A DNA stretch of 64,000 nucleotides from Burkholderiales bacterium (GTDB lineage Bacteria; Pseudomonadota; Gammaproteobacteria; Burkholderiales; WYBJ01): the NCBI GenBank assembly GCA_020848435.1, contig JADLAC010000078.1, positions 62,001 through 126,000 on the forward strand, given 5' to 3'. The notes under the pieces are model-generated. The model had not been told where the DNA came from. It worked only from the letters and a program-made list of their open reading frames with translations, and made no database searches. Positions 1 to 8,936 of this stretch are shown piece after piece. A program made the translations under genes and the position numbers. Every line of letters begins with the position of its first letter. The first letter of the stretch is position 1.

Positions 1-355
1 ACCAGACCAGGCCGAACAAGGTCCAGCCCCAGGCGCCAGCGAGCACACCCAACGCGAACGGCGTGTAGCTGCCCGCGATGAAGACATGGATCGCGCCGTG
101 ATCGAGCTTGAGGAAGATGCGCTTGGCGCGCCCCGGGGGCAGCGCGTGGTAGAGCGTCGAGACGAGATACAACACGATCATCGTCGCGGCGAACACGCCG
201 GCGCCGACGACGTTGGCGGCGCCAAGCTCCCGGTTCGACGTGAACAGCAACGGCACAGCCGCGATGGCCGCCGCCAGCGCCACGCCATGGGTCAGGCTGT
301 TGGCGATCTCCTCGCCCAGGCTTTGCGGACGTTCCTTCATCGAGCCCATTGTCAT
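1..355 (-). CDS. Hemolysin III family membrane protein (N-terminal part, runs off left edge)
   Basis: Integral membrane protein of the hemolysin III / TrhA (PAQR-like) family. The visible 118 residues begin MTMGSMKERPQSLGEEIANS and contain the family hallmarks ANSLTHGVALA near residue 20, then a first membrane helix, STLYHALPPGRAK near residue 70 and the LDHGAIHVFIAGSYTPFA segment. Conserved His residues of the family (in THG, YHA and LDH) are all present. The gene is cut by the window start, so the remaining transmembrane helices are not seen. The ATG at 353-355 is one choice; a second in-frame ATG lies two codons later. Function in bacteria is poorly defined (membrane homeostasis is proposed for relatives); haemolytic activity should not be assumed. 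Confidence 0.8.
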   Translation of the reverse strand, partial: MTMGSMKERPQSLGEEIANSLTHGVALAAAIAAVPLLFTSNRELGAANVVGAGVFAATMIVLYLVSTLYHALPPGRAKRIFLKLDHGAIHVFIAGSYTPFALGVLAGAWGWTLFGLVW

Positions 356-480
356 GCCTTCGCGCTATAGGTCACCAACGCGTGTGCCGAAAGTGGCGCA
401 TCGCTCACCTGGCTAACGGCAGCGGCGTATCGATACACGAGCGCGAACGTCCGCATAGCCCGGCGCAGGCGCGAGGCGCG

Positions 481-1704
481 CTAGCGCGTCTTCGCCCGGA
501 GCGCGTCGATCTCCTCGCGCGAATACCCGAGCTCGGCCAGGATCTCGGCCGTGTGTTGACCGAGCGTAGGAGCCGGATCGTGCTCGCGACGGCACAAGCC
601 CGAGCGCGCGAGCGGATTGACCAGGTGCGCGATGCGCCCCTCCACCGGATGCTCGATGTAGGCGATGTCCCCGCGCGCCTCGACGTGAGGGTGCGCCAGC
701 GCTTCGTCGGGCGTATAGACCGGACAGATCGCGATCCCGGTGCGATCCAGCTCGCGTTCCAGCTCGGCGGCGGTGCGCGACGCGCAATGCGCCGCGAGCG
801 CCTCGCGATACCGGCCCTGGCGCGCTCCGTGCGCGGTCAGCCGATCGGCCGGCGTTTCGTTCTCGTCGATCAGATCGGGCCGATCGATCGCGCGGCAGAA
901 TTCCTGCCATGCCTTGGCCTCCAGCAACGACACCGCGATCGGCTTGCCGTCCTTGCTGAGGTAGGTCGAGTAGCGCGGATTCTTGCCGAACACCTCCTGC
1001 GCCGGCTCGCCGCTCGCCCCCGCAAGGCGCGCGAGCGCGGAGGTGAGCGGAATCGGGCACAGGTTGAGCAAGGCGTCGAACATCGCGAGATCGATCTCGC
1101 AGCCCTTGCCGGTGTGCGCGCGTTGCGCGACGGCAGCGAACACGCCGATCACCGCCATCAAGGCGCCGGCGAAATCGCCCGCCTGGAATCCCGGCACCGG
1201 CGGCGGATTCGCCTGTTCGAGCGCGCGCCCCATGAGCCCGGTCATGCCCTGGATCACCAGGTCGTGGCCCGCGATCTTCGCCAGCGGACCGCTCTGGCCG
1301 AAGCCCGAGATCGAGCAATAGATGATGCGCTCGTTGGCGGCGCGGGCGCTGGCATAGTCGACGCCGAGCTTCGCCGCCACGCCCGGACGATACGACTCGA
1401 ACACGACATCGGCGCGCTCGAACAGGCGGCGTGCGACTTCGCGCCCCGCCACGGTGGCGAGATCGAGCTCGAGGCTGCGCTTGGAGCCGTTCACCACGTT
1501 GAAGTACACGCTCTGATCGCGATAGCGCGGATGGTTGTGGCGGCTGGGGTCGCCGACACCCGGCGGCTCCACCTTGATCACCTCGGCGCCGAACTCGGCC
1601 AACATCTGGCTCGCCCAAGGGCCGGGCAGCAAGCGGCTGAAATCGACGACGCGCAAACCCGCCAGAGGCAGCGGCGGGACCGAGGGTGCGTGTGCGTGCG
1701 GCAT
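481..1704 (-). CDS. Family III CoA-transferase (CaiB/BaiF type)
   Basis: Predicted cytosolic CoA-transferase moving CoA between organic acids. The 407-residue length fits the family (about 390-430). The N-terminal LAGLRVVDFSRLLPGPW and EVIKVEPPGVGDPSR segments are the CoA-binding signature. D210 in AMFDALLNL aligns with the catalytic Asp of formyl-CoA transferase, and SGFGQSGP near 133 is also conserved. The ATG is preceded by GGAG at a suitable distance. The gene stands alone, flanked by a gap before the PEP-CTERM gene and by the edge fragment, so the substrate cannot be inferred. The window has several other acyl-CoA genes but none adjacent. Confidence 0.9.
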   Translation of the reverse strand: MPHAHAPSVPPLPLAGLRVVDFSRLLPGPWASQMLAEFGAEVIKVEPPGVGDPSRHNHPRYRDQSVYFNVVNGSKRSLELDLATVAGREVARRLFERADVVFESYRPGVAAKLGVDYASARAANERIIYCSISGFGQSGPLAKIAGHDLVIQGMTGLMGRALEQANPPPVPGFQAGDFAGALMAVIGVFAAVAQRAHTGKGCEIDLAMFDALLNLCPIPLTSALARLAGASGEPAQEVFGKNPRYSTYLSKDGKPIAVSLLEAKAWQEFCRAIDRPDLIDENETPADRLTAHGARQGRYREALAAHCASRTAAELERELDRTGIAICPVYTPDEALAHPHVEARGDIAYIEHPVEGRIAHLVNPLARSGLCRREHDPAPTLGQHTAEILAELGYSREEIDALRAKTR

Positions 1705-2018
1705 GGATCAACTCCGAGCGAGAACAGGGTGTGAACGAGCGGGGCGAGCGGCCCGAATCCTACATTCGCCGTAGACGAGATGTCCTTCCGGCATTCGGCG
1801 GCGCGCTTGCAGCGCCGAATCGTGCGCGGGCGAGCTTCGGGCTCGGGACATTCGCGACGGCCAGTGCGAATGCTAACACCGCCTCGGCCGGTCCTACGCC
1901 CTCTGCTCTATTCAGCGATCGTGCGCGCGCACCTATGGTTGCGGCTCATCCGGCCGCGGCGGCTTGCGACTCGCGCACGTCGCGGTGACGGCCGGAGCCC
2001 TGCGAACCAGGAGACGCC
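1705..2018. other. Intergenic gap upstream of the PEP-CTERM gene
   Basis: About 310 bases between the divergent starts of the CoA-transferase and the PEP-CTERM gene. It must hold promoters for both. An inverted repeat ATTCGGCG/CGCCGAAT (1793-1800 and 1813-1820, 12-base loop) is the only structure I can see. An AGGAG ribosome-binding site lies just before 2019. I could not recognise a convincing -35/-10 pair or a sigma-54 site. Confidence 0.5.
1793..1820. repeat. Inverted repeat in intergenic gap
   Basis: Perfect 8-bp arms ATTCGGCG and CGCCGAAT separated by 12 bases, lying between two divergent genes. Could be an operator or an mRNA leader hairpin; no protein partner can be named from sequence. 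Confidence 0.4.
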
Positions 2019-2768
2019 ATGAACACATCGCAACGCCTCGTTGTTGTCGCCGCCCTGCTGGCAGCGGGCGGCGTCCAGGCCGCCTTGCAGCCCGGCGACA
2101 TCGCCTTCACCGCATTCAACGCCGACGAGGACGGGTTCGCGCTGGTCGCCTTGCGCGACATCGCGCCCTACACCTCGATCTACTTCAGCGACAACGAATG
2201 GAGCGGCGGCGCGCCCGCGAGCGGCAGCTTCAACGGCGGGGAGAACACCTATGCGTGGATCTCCGGCGCGGCGCCGATCGGCGCCGGGACGGTGGTGCGG
2301 TTCAGCGCCATCGATCGTGCCGCGCGCTCGGCATCGAGCGGCGCGTTCGGACTGATCCAGGCCGGCGCGCCCGGCTTCAGCGCGAGCGGCGACAGCTTGT
2401 TCGCGTTCAGCGCCGATGCGAGCGCCGCGCCGACCCGGTTTCTCGCCGCGATCTCGAGCGAAGCCTTCGCCGGCAGCGACCTCGCCGGCACCGGCCTGGC
2501 GATCGGCGCGCACGCGATCGCGGTCGGCAGCGGCGCCGATTTCGCCGAATACAGCGGGCCGCGCGCCGGGCTCGCCGCGTTCGCCGCCTACGCAGCGCTC
2601 GTCAACGACGTGAGCCAGTGGCAATCGCGCGCGAGCGGCGAATTCGCGACGCTGGCACCGAACGTGGCAGCGTTCGGCATCGCGCCGGTGCCCGAACCGC
2701 AAACCTATGCCTTGCTCGCCGCGGGCTTGAGCCTGATCGGCTGGCGCCTGCGCCGGCGCGATACCTGA
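2019..2768 (+). CDS. PEP-CTERM sorting-domain protein
   Basis: Exported protein of 249 residues with a signal peptide (about residues 1-21, ending GGVQA) and a C-terminal PEP-CTERM signal: VPEPQTYALL, a hydrophobic stretch, then a basic tail with RLRRR. In Gram-negative bacteria such proteins are processed by exosortase and usually reach the cell surface or extracellular polymer. The middle (ALQPGDIAFTAFNADEDGFA, then YFSDNEWSGG) resembles the start of lamin-tail-like PEP-CTERM proteins, but I cannot assign a binding activity. AGGAG sits upstream of the ATG. Two more PEP-CTERM proteins are at 50827 and 51857; no exosortase gene is in this window. Confidence 0.85.
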   Translation: MNTSQRLVVVAALLAAGGVQAALQPGDIAFTAFNADEDGFALVALRDIAPYTSIYFSDNEWSGGAPASGSFNGGENTYAWISGAAPIGAGTVVRFSAIDRAARSASSGAFGLIQAGAPGFSASGDSLFAFSADASAAPTRFLAAISSEAFAGSDLAGTGLAIGAHAIAVGSGADFAEYSGPRAGLAAFAAYAALVNDVSQWQSRASGEFATLAPNVAAFGIAPVPEPQTYALLAAGLSLIGWRLRRRDT

Positions 2769-2780
2769 CGCCGTGCTCGC

Positions 2781-2805
2781 CCGGGCCGGCGCGGCGCCGG
2801 CCCGG
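2781..2805. terminator. Perfect palindromic hairpin between convergent genes
   Basis: Arms CCGGGCCGGCGC (2781-2792) and GCGCCGGCCCGG (2794-2805) around one central base, lying between the ends of the convergent PEP-CTERM and SDR genes. Very stable hairpin with no T-tract; a bidirectional transcription stop is the likeliest role, inferred from position only. Confidence 0.45.
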
Positions 2806-2861
2806 ATGCCGCCGGGGTCGATCTCGCGCGGCGTGCCGCGCGGGTCGCAGCGAGGCGCCGC

Positions 2862-3617
2862 TCAGCCGCGGCCGACGAACGGCATCTTGGTCGCCATGAT
2901 GGTCATGAACTGGACGTTGGTGTCCAGCGGCAAGCTCGCCATGTAGACGACGGCCTCGGCCACCCGGCTCACGTCCATCATGGCTTCCACCGCCACCGTG
3001 CCATTCGCCTGCTTCACGCCCGTGGACATGCGCGCCGCCAACTCGGTCATGGCATTGCCGACATCGATCTGGCCGCAGGCGATGTCGTACTTGCGCCCGT
3101 CGAGCGAAATGGTCTTGGTGAGACCGGTGATCGCGTGCTTGGTCGCGGTGTAGGGCGCCGAATCGGGCCGCGGCGCGTGCGCCGAGATGGAGCCGTTGTT
3201 GATGATGCGCCCGCCGCGCGGCTGCTGCGCCTTCATGATGCGAAACGCCGCCTGTGCGCACAGGAACGAGCCGGTGAGGTTGGCATCGACCACTGCCTGC
3301 CACTTGTCGTAGCTCAGGTCCTCGAACGCAACGCCCGGGGCATTGGTGCCCGCGTTGTTGAACAGCACGTCGACGCGGCCCCAGCGCTCGCGCACGCGCG
3401 CGAACAGGCGCGCCACCTCATCGGGGCGCGCCACGTCGGTCGCGCATGCCAGCGCGCGCTCGGACGAGGTGCAGAGCGCGACGCTGTCTTCGAGCGCGCC
3501 CAGCCTGCGTCCGGCGAGCGCGACGCGATAGCCGGCTTCGAGCAGCGCCAGCGCGCTCGCGCGACCGATCCCCGAGCCTGCGCCGGTAACCACCGCCACC
3601 TTGTCGATCACACTCAT
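2862..3617 (-). CDS. Short-chain dehydrogenase/reductase (SDR)
   Basis: Classical SDR oxidoreductase, 251 residues. TGAGSGIG at 11-18 binds NAD(P), NNAG is at 87-90, and the catalytic set S143, Y156 and K160 (YTATK) is complete. The start is the ATG at 3615-3617 because a perfect AAGGAGG lies seven bases before it; the open frame continues upstream but has no such site. It follows fliA on the same strand with a gap of about 140 bases, so it is probably not part of the flagellar unit. Substrate unknown. Confidence 0.9.
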   Translation of the reverse strand: MSVIDKVAVVTGAGSGIGRASALALLEAGYRVALAGRRLGALEDSVALCTSSERALACATDVARPDEVARLFARVRERWGRVDVLFNNAGTNAPGVAFEDLSYDKWQAVVDANLTGSFLCAQAAFRIMKAQQPRGGRIINNGSISAHAPRPDSAPYTATKHAITGLTKTISLDGRKYDIACGQIDVGNAMTELAARMSTGVKQANGTVAVEAMMDVSRVAEAVVYMASLPLDTNVQFMTIMATKMPFVGRG

Positions 3618-3760
3618 CGCGCATCCTCCTTGCGTCGCCGATGCGCGATGGTAATGGGGAACGCGCGCAGGGTGAAGCGCGCGGCGCGGCGCCTGTCCTT
3701 GGAAGCTTGGCGCGTCACGCCGTCCCGAGCGCCTCCAAGCTCGCCGCCTGCCCCCGCGCC

Positions 3761-4504
3761 TCAGGTCTTGTCGCGCAGCCGCGCGCGCAGCCGCGTCACC
3801 GCCTGGCCGTGGAGCTGGCACACGCGTGATTCGGATACGCCCAGGATCTCGCCGATCTCGCGCAGGTTGAGCTCCTCCTGGTAGTACAGCGCCATCACCT
3901 TCTGCTCGCGCTCGGGCAGGTCCTCGATCGCCTTGATCAGGGCGGCGCGCATGCGCTCGTCGAGCAGGCGCTCGAGCGGCTCCTCGGTCCAATCGGCGAA
4001 ATGCCGGTCGAGCACGTCTTCGTCATCGCCCGAGCGGAAGTCCTCGTAATAGACGAGCTGGTGCCCGCGCGCGTCCTGGAGCATCTGCTGGTACTCGGCC
4101 AGCGGTACGCCGAGCGAGCGCGCCAGCTCGGTCTCGCTCGGCGGGCGGCCGTTGAGCTGCTCGAGCCTCGAGATCGCGCCCTCGATCTTGCGCAGGTTCT
4201 TGCGCAAGCCCCGCGGCAACCAGTCGGATTGGCGCAAGCTGTCGAGCATCGCGCCGCGAATCCGCTGCACCGCGTAGGTCTCGAACTGCGCGCCTTGCGA
4301 CTCCTGGTAGCGCTTGGCAGCGTCGATCAGGCCCAGCATGCCCGACTGGATCATATCGTCGACCTGCACCGAAGGCGGCAGCGTCGCCATCATGTGATGC
4401 GCGATCCGCTTCACCAGCGGCGCGTACTTGGCGACGCACTCGTCCGGATCCATGAATCCGTTGTCGGCATACTTCGCTACGGTGCGGGCGGCTTGCGCTT
4501 TCAT
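3761..4504 (-). CDS. fliA: RNA polymerase sigma-28 factor for flagellar genes
   Basis: Sigma factor FliA, which directs RNA polymerase to late flagellar and chemotaxis promoters. The 247 residues show sigma region 2 (KYAPLVKRIAHHMM, then DDMIQSGMLGLIDAAKRY and FETYAVQRIRGAMLDSLR), region 3 (RPPSETELARSLGV) and region 4 (LPEREQKVMALYYQEELNLR then EIGEILGVSESRVCQL helix-turn-helix). The ATG at 4502-4504 has GAGG upstream. It is the last gene of the flhB-flhA-flhF-flhG-fliA run. In the known scheme its activity is held back by an anti-sigma factor FlgM, not encoded here. Confidence 0.95.
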   Translation of the reverse strand: MKAQAARTVAKYADNGFMDPDECVAKYAPLVKRIAHHMMATLPPSVQVDDMIQSGMLGLIDAAKRYQESQGAQFETYAVQRIRGAMLDSLRQSDWLPRGLRKNLRKIEGAISRLEQLNGRPPSETELARSLGVPLAEYQQMLQDARGHQLVYYEDFRSGDDEDVLDRHFADWTEEPLERLLDERMRAALIKAIEDLPEREQKVMALYYQEELNLREIGEILGVSESRVCQLHGQAVTRLRARLRDKT

Positions 4505-4598
4505 GGGAACCTCGATCCGGATACGGCGTTGTACGAAGGTGTAGTGCGCCTGTCCCTGGACGCCTTGGGGCGAGTACGCGGACGTGAGGACTCCAGGC

Positions 4599-5432
4599 TC
4601 ATAGCGCCGCGAGGGCGGCGCCCGGGTCGAGGCGCGCGGGACCGGCGGCCCGCGCGTCGGCGCCGGCTGCCGCATCGCGTGTCATCGCCGCGGCGAGACG
4701 TTGAAAGCTGCGTGCCGCCGGCAGCCGCGGGCTGGCGAAGAGAACGGGGCGGCCCTCGGCGGCCGCACGCTCGATGGCCGCAGCGGCCGGAACGAAGCCG
4801 AGAAGCTCGAGGCGCACGTCGAGATAGCCGTGCGCCACCCGCGCCAGGTTGCGAAATATCCGCAGTGCGGCGCCGTCCGAATCGACCCGGTTCACGACCA
4901 CGCGCAAGCGCAGCCGCATGCCGGCGCTGCACATGCGCTTGATCAAGGCATACGCATCGGTGATCGCCGCGGCGTCCTTCGACAGCACCACCAGCACGTC
5001 GCGGCAAGCATTCTCGGCGACGATCAAGGGCTCGGCCGCGGCACTGCTCACCAGCACGCAATCGCGCGCGGCGGCATGGCGCACGAGCGCCGCGCTCGCG
5101 CGCCAATTAGCCGCGTTCGCAACGCCGCGCTCCACGCTCAGCACGGCAAGACCGGGCGCGGCTCGCACGGGGCCCGGCGCCGCGGCGGCGCTCTGACCGG
5201 GGCCGCACGCCATGCCCAGGTAACGCAACACCTTGCTCGCGGCGTTGCGCTCGGTGCGATCGATGAGCAAGGTATCGCGTCCGGCGCAAGCGAGCGCCGC
5301 GGCGAGGTTGACCGCGACGCTCGCGCGGCCCACGCCGGGGCCGCCGGCGACGATATCGGTCACCCAGGGGCGGGCCGCGGGAAACATGCGGCGCAGCCCG
5401 TCGGCTTGGTCCGTGCCGCGCTCAGGCAACAT
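4599..5432 (-). CDS. flhG: FlhG/FleN-type flagellar number regulator (MinD-like ATPase)
   Basis: MinD-family protein that works with FlhF to set flagellum number and place. The N-terminus carries DQADGLRRMF (residues 8-17), the segment by which FlhG activates the FlhF GTPase. The ATP loop is degenerate: residues 30-38 read GGPGVGRAS where the family has KGGVGKT, so both signature lysines are gone. The rest of the MinD fold (VAVNLAAALACAGRDTLLID, then VVVNRV) is recognisable. The ATG at 5430-5432 overlaps the end of flhF by 11 bases, implying coupled translation. Whether it still hydrolyses ATP is doubtful. Confidence 0.82.
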   Translation of the reverse strand: MLPERGTDQADGLRRMFPAARPWVTDIVAGGPGVGRASVAVNLAAALACAGRDTLLIDRTERNAASKVLRYLGMACGPGQSAAAAPGPVRAAPGLAVLSVERGVANAANWRASAALVRHAAARDCVLVSSAAAEPLIVAENACRDVLVVLSKDAAAITDAYALIKRMCSAGMRLRLRVVVNRVDSDGAALRIFRNLARVAHGYLDVRLELLGFVPAAAAIERAAAEGRPVLFASPRLPAARSFQRLAAAMTRDAAAGADARAAGPARLDPGAALAAL

Positions 5433-6855
5433 ACGCTCCCAGGCGCGCGCCGAAGGCCTGCGCGGCATCGGCGCGCTGCGGATCGCGCGCCGCGGCGAGC
5501 ACCAGCGGAAATTCCTCGTGCTCGAGGCCGAACGCCGAGTCCGCGTGCGCCGCGCGCAGTGCCCGGTGAATGAGATATTGCCGATTGGGCACATGCAGGT
5601 CCTCGGGCACGCGCTGGCCGTTGGCGACGAAATTGAGCGCCAGGCGGTGCCGGATCAGCACGTCGATGGCCGCACCGATCGATTGCGCCTCGTCGAGCTT
5701 GGTGAGGATGCAGCCATCGATCGCGCCCGGCTCGTAGCAGCGCACCACGTCCTCGAGCGTGTCGCCGTTGCAGGTGGCGTTGAGCAGCAGCATGCGCTTC
5801 ACGTTGCCACCGCAGCCCCTGAGCGCGGCGGCCTGCTCGGCGACCATCTGGTCGCGCTGGCTCATGCCGATGGTATCGATCAATACCATGTGCTTGCCGC
5901 GCAGATCCGCCAGCGTCGCCTTGAGATCGGCGGCGGCGCGCACCACGCTGGTCGTCACGCCCAGGATGCGACCGTAGATGCGCAATTGCTCGTGAGCGCC
6001 GATGCGGTAGGTGTCGGTGGTGAGCAGCGCCACGCGATCGGCACCGTGACGCACGACGGCGCGCGCGGCGAGCTTCGCCGTCGTGGTCGTCTTGCCGACC
6101 CCGGTCGGACCGATGATCGCGTACACCCCGCCGCGCTCGATGATGTCGTTGTCCGCGCCGGCCGTGACCAGGTTGCGGTTGATCTCCGCGGCGAGCCAGC
6201 GCATGCCTTCCTGCTCGTCGGCGCCTTCGGGCATGGGCTCGGTCAGCCGCCGCGCCAGCTCGCCGCTGAAGCCCGCGCTGAGCAAGGCGCGCAACGCGCC
6301 GACCTTGGCCGGGTCGCGGCGCGAGAGCTCGGTCCACGCCAACCCGAACAGGCGTTGCTCGAGCACTGCCCGCATCGTGCGCAGCTCCGCGATCATCTCC
6401 TGAACGGCCCCATCGGCCAGCGCTGCTTGCGGCTGCACGCCCGCCGCTGGCGCAATGGCCTCGGCTGCGCGTGCGCGCTCGGATGCGCTCGCGCCCGGCT
6501 CGCGCTGGCGCAATCCCTCGACCGGCGCGGGGACCGGCAGCGGCGCCGCGCGAGCCCCCGGCGCGGGTCGATGCGGTTGATCGCGGCTCGATTCCGCCGC
6601 ATCCGCCGCGCGAGCGCGCGTATCGAGCGTCGCGTTGCGCCGCGGACTGAGCGCATCCGGGACTGCCTCGCGCACGACCTCGCTGTGCGCCGCCCCCGCC
6701 ACCAGCTCGCTCAGCGAGTGGCTCGGCAGCGCGATCACCTCGATACCGCCGCTCACCTTGGCGTTGGACACGATCAGCGCATCAGGGCCGAGCGCCTCGC
6801 GCACCAGCTTCAGGACCTCACGCGAGGTGGCGCCGAAAAATTTACGTGGTTTCAT
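5422..6855 (-). CDS. flhF: Flagellar biosynthesis GTPase FlhF
   Basis: SRP-type GTPase that places the flagellum at the pole and recruits early basal-body parts. The 477 residues comprise an N-terminal B domain (MKPRKFFGATSREVLKLVRE), a low-complexity Ala/Pro/Arg linker (about 70-150), a helical N domain, and the NG GTPase with P-loop GPTGVGKTT at 249-257, then TTDTYRIGAHEQL and the G3 segment LIDTIGM. The start ATG overlaps the flhA stop by four bases (ATGA), so translation is coupled. Supports a polar flagellum in this organism. Confidence 0.95.
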   Translation of the reverse strand: MKPRKFFGATSREVLKLVREALGPDALIVSNAKVSGGIEVIALPSHSLSELVAGAAHSEVVREAVPDALSPRRNATLDTRARAADAAESSRDQPHRPAPGARAAPLPVPAPVEGLRQREPGASASERARAAEAIAPAAGVQPQAALADGAVQEMIAELRTMRAVLEQRLFGLAWTELSRRDPAKVGALRALLSAGFSGELARRLTEPMPEGADEQEGMRWLAAEINRNLVTAGADNDIIERGGVYAIIGPTGVGKTTTTAKLAARAVVRHGADRVALLTTDTYRIGAHEQLRIYGRILGVTTSVVRAAADLKATLADLRGKHMVLIDTIGMSQRDQMVAEQAAALRGCGGNVKRMLLLNATCNGDTLEDVVRCYEPGAIDGCILTKLDEAQSIGAAIDVLIRHRLALNFVANGQRVPEDLHVPNRQYLIHRALRAAHADSAFGLEHEEFPLVLAAARDPQRADAAQAFGARLGAYVA

Positions 6856-8936
6856 GAGCGGGCTCCGAGCACGGCGCTGACACGGATGCCCTTGTTGTCG
6901 GGCACCTCGGAATGGGACAGAACGCGCAGCGACGGCACGCTGCGGCGCAGGAAGCGCGACAACAGCAGGCGCAGCGGCGCGGGCACCAGCAGAACCGCGG
7001 GCAAGCCGACCGCTTCCTGCTCATCCGCGCTCGTCTTGGCCTGGGCAGCGAGCGTTTCGGCCAGCGCCGGTTCGATGGCGGCGCCATCCCCGCTGCCCAC
7101 GGCCTGCATGAGCACGCGCTCGAGCGCCGGATCGAGCGCGATCACGCACATCTCCTGCGTCCCCGGGAAAAGACTCTGCACGATGGAACGCCCGAGCGCG
7201 ACGCGAACCACCTGGCTCAGCTCGCCCGGGTCCTGCGTGCGAGCGGCGTGCTCGGCCAGCGCCTCCACGATCGAACGCATGTCGCGCACCGGCACGCCTT
7301 CGTCGAGCAGGTTCTGCAGCACCTTTTGCAGCACGCCGAGGACGATCGCCTTCGGCACCGTGTCTTCGACCAGCTTCGGCGAATCCTTGGCCAGACGCTC
7401 GACGAGACCCTGCACTTCCTGGCGCCCGAGCAGCTCCGCGCAGTGACGCTGCATCAGGTGATGCAGGTGGGTCGCGATCACGGTGGCCGCATCGACCACG
7501 GTGTAGCCCAGGTTCTGGGCGTTGTCGCGCTGCGGCGTTTCGATCCACACCGCGGGCAGCGCGAACGCGGGGTCCTGGGTGCGCAGCCCCTGGATCTCGG
7601 CGCTCACCCGGCCGGGGTTGATCGCGAGCAACATGGCCGGATGGGCGTCGCCGCGCCCGATCTCGACCCCCTTGAGGAGTATGCGATAGGCATTGGGCCG
7701 CAGCTCCAGGTTGTCGCGGATGTGCACCGCCGGGGACAGGAAACCGGCCTCCTGGGCGAACTTCTTGCGAATCGCCTTGATGCGCTTCAACAGCTCGCCG
7801 TCCTGCGCCCGGTCGACCATGGGAATCAACCGGTAGCCGACCTCGAGCGAGAGCACGTCGACCGGCACCACGTCGTCCCAGCTCACATCGGCGCTCTCCG
7901 CGGGCGCGGCGCTCGTCGCTTCCACCGCCGCCGGGGCCGCGGAAGCGCGCCCCTGGCGCTGCTTGAGCAGCCAGGCCATGCCGAACAGGATCGCGGCCAG
8001 CACCAGGAAAGCGACGTTCGGCATGCCGGGAATGAGACCCATGATGGCGAGTATCCCGGCGGTGAGCACCAGCGGCTGGGGGCTGCCCAGCATCTGTCCG
8101 ACCAGTTGCTGGCCGATATCCTCGTCGGTGCCGACGCGGCTCACCACCAGGCCGGCGGCGGTGGATATCACCAGCGCGGGAATCTGCGCTACCAGGCCGT
8201 CGCCGATGGTGAGCAAGGTGTAGTTGCGCGCGGCCGTGCCGATGTCCAGCCCGTGCTGCGCGACCCCCACGATGAGCCCGCCGAGGACGTTGATGACCAG
8301 GATGAGGATGCCGGCCACGGCGTCGCCGCGCACGAACTTGGAGGCGCCGTCCATGGAGCCGTAGAAGTCCGCCTCCTGCGCGATCGTCGCGCGCCGCGTG
8401 CGCGCTTCGTCCTCGCCGATCAGCCCGGCATTGAGGTCGGCGTCGATGGCCATCTGCTTGCCCGGCATCGCATCCAGGGTGAAGCGCGCGCTCACCTCGG
8501 CGATGCGGCCCGCGCCCTTGGTGATGACCACGAAGTTGATCACCACCATGATGACGAACACGGTCAGCCCGACGGTGTAGTTGCCGCCGACCAGGAAATG
8601 GCCGAAGGCTTCGATCACCTTGCCGGCGGCGTCGGGGCCGGTGTGGCCTTCGAGCAGCACCACGCGGGTCGAGGCGATGTTGAGCGAAAGCCTCAGCAGG
8701 GTCGTGACCAGCAGGATGGTCGGGAACACGGCGAATTCGAGCGGCTTGCGCGTATTGACCGCCACCAGCAGCACCAGGATCGAGATCGCGATGTTGAAAG
8801 TGAACAGCACATCGAGCAGGAACGGCGGCAGCGGCAGCACCATCATGGCGAGCACCATGACGATGAGCAGCGGCCCGCCGAGGCTCGTCAGGTTGCGCCG
8901 GTCGAACAGCAGGGGCAGGGCCGCGGCCTGGCTCAT
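6852..8936 (-). CDS. flhA: Flagellar export gate protein FlhA
   Basis: Inner-membrane core of the flagellar type III export gate. The 694-residue length is normal. The N-terminal half has about eight membrane helices and the FHIPEP-family segment ARFTLDAMPGKQMAIDADLN; the C-terminal half (from about residue 350) is the cytoplasmic domain that docks export chaperones. The stop of flhB overlaps its ATG by four bases and its own stop overlaps flhF, so flhB-flhA-flhF-flhG are translationally linked. No defect is visible. Confidence 0.97.
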   Translation of the reverse strand: MSQAAALPLLFDRRNLTSLGGPLLIVMVLAMMVLPLPPFLLDVLFTFNIAISILVLLVAVNTRKPLEFAVFPTILLVTTLLRLSLNIASTRVVLLEGHTGPDAAGKVIEAFGHFLVGGNYTVGLTVFVIMVVINFVVITKGAGRIAEVSARFTLDAMPGKQMAIDADLNAGLIGEDEARTRRATIAQEADFYGSMDGASKFVRGDAVAGILILVINVLGGLIVGVAQHGLDIGTAARNYTLLTIGDGLVAQIPALVISTAAGLVVSRVGTDEDIGQQLVGQMLGSPQPLVLTAGILAIMGLIPGMPNVAFLVLAAILFGMAWLLKQRQGRASAAPAAVEATSAAPAESADVSWDDVVPVDVLSLEVGYRLIPMVDRAQDGELLKRIKAIRKKFAQEAGFLSPAVHIRDNLELRPNAYRILLKGVEIGRGDAHPAMLLAINPGRVSAEIQGLRTQDPAFALPAVWIETPQRDNAQNLGYTVVDAATVIATHLHHLMQRHCAELLGRQEVQGLVERLAKDSPKLVEDTVPKAIVLGVLQKVLQNLLDEGVPVRDMRSIVEALAEHAARTQDPGELSQVVRVALGRSIVQSLFPGTQEMCVIALDPALERVLMQAVGSGDGAAIEPALAETLAAQAKTSADEQEAVGLPAVLLVPAPLRLLLSRFLRRSVPSLRVLSHSEVPDNKGIRVSAVLGARS

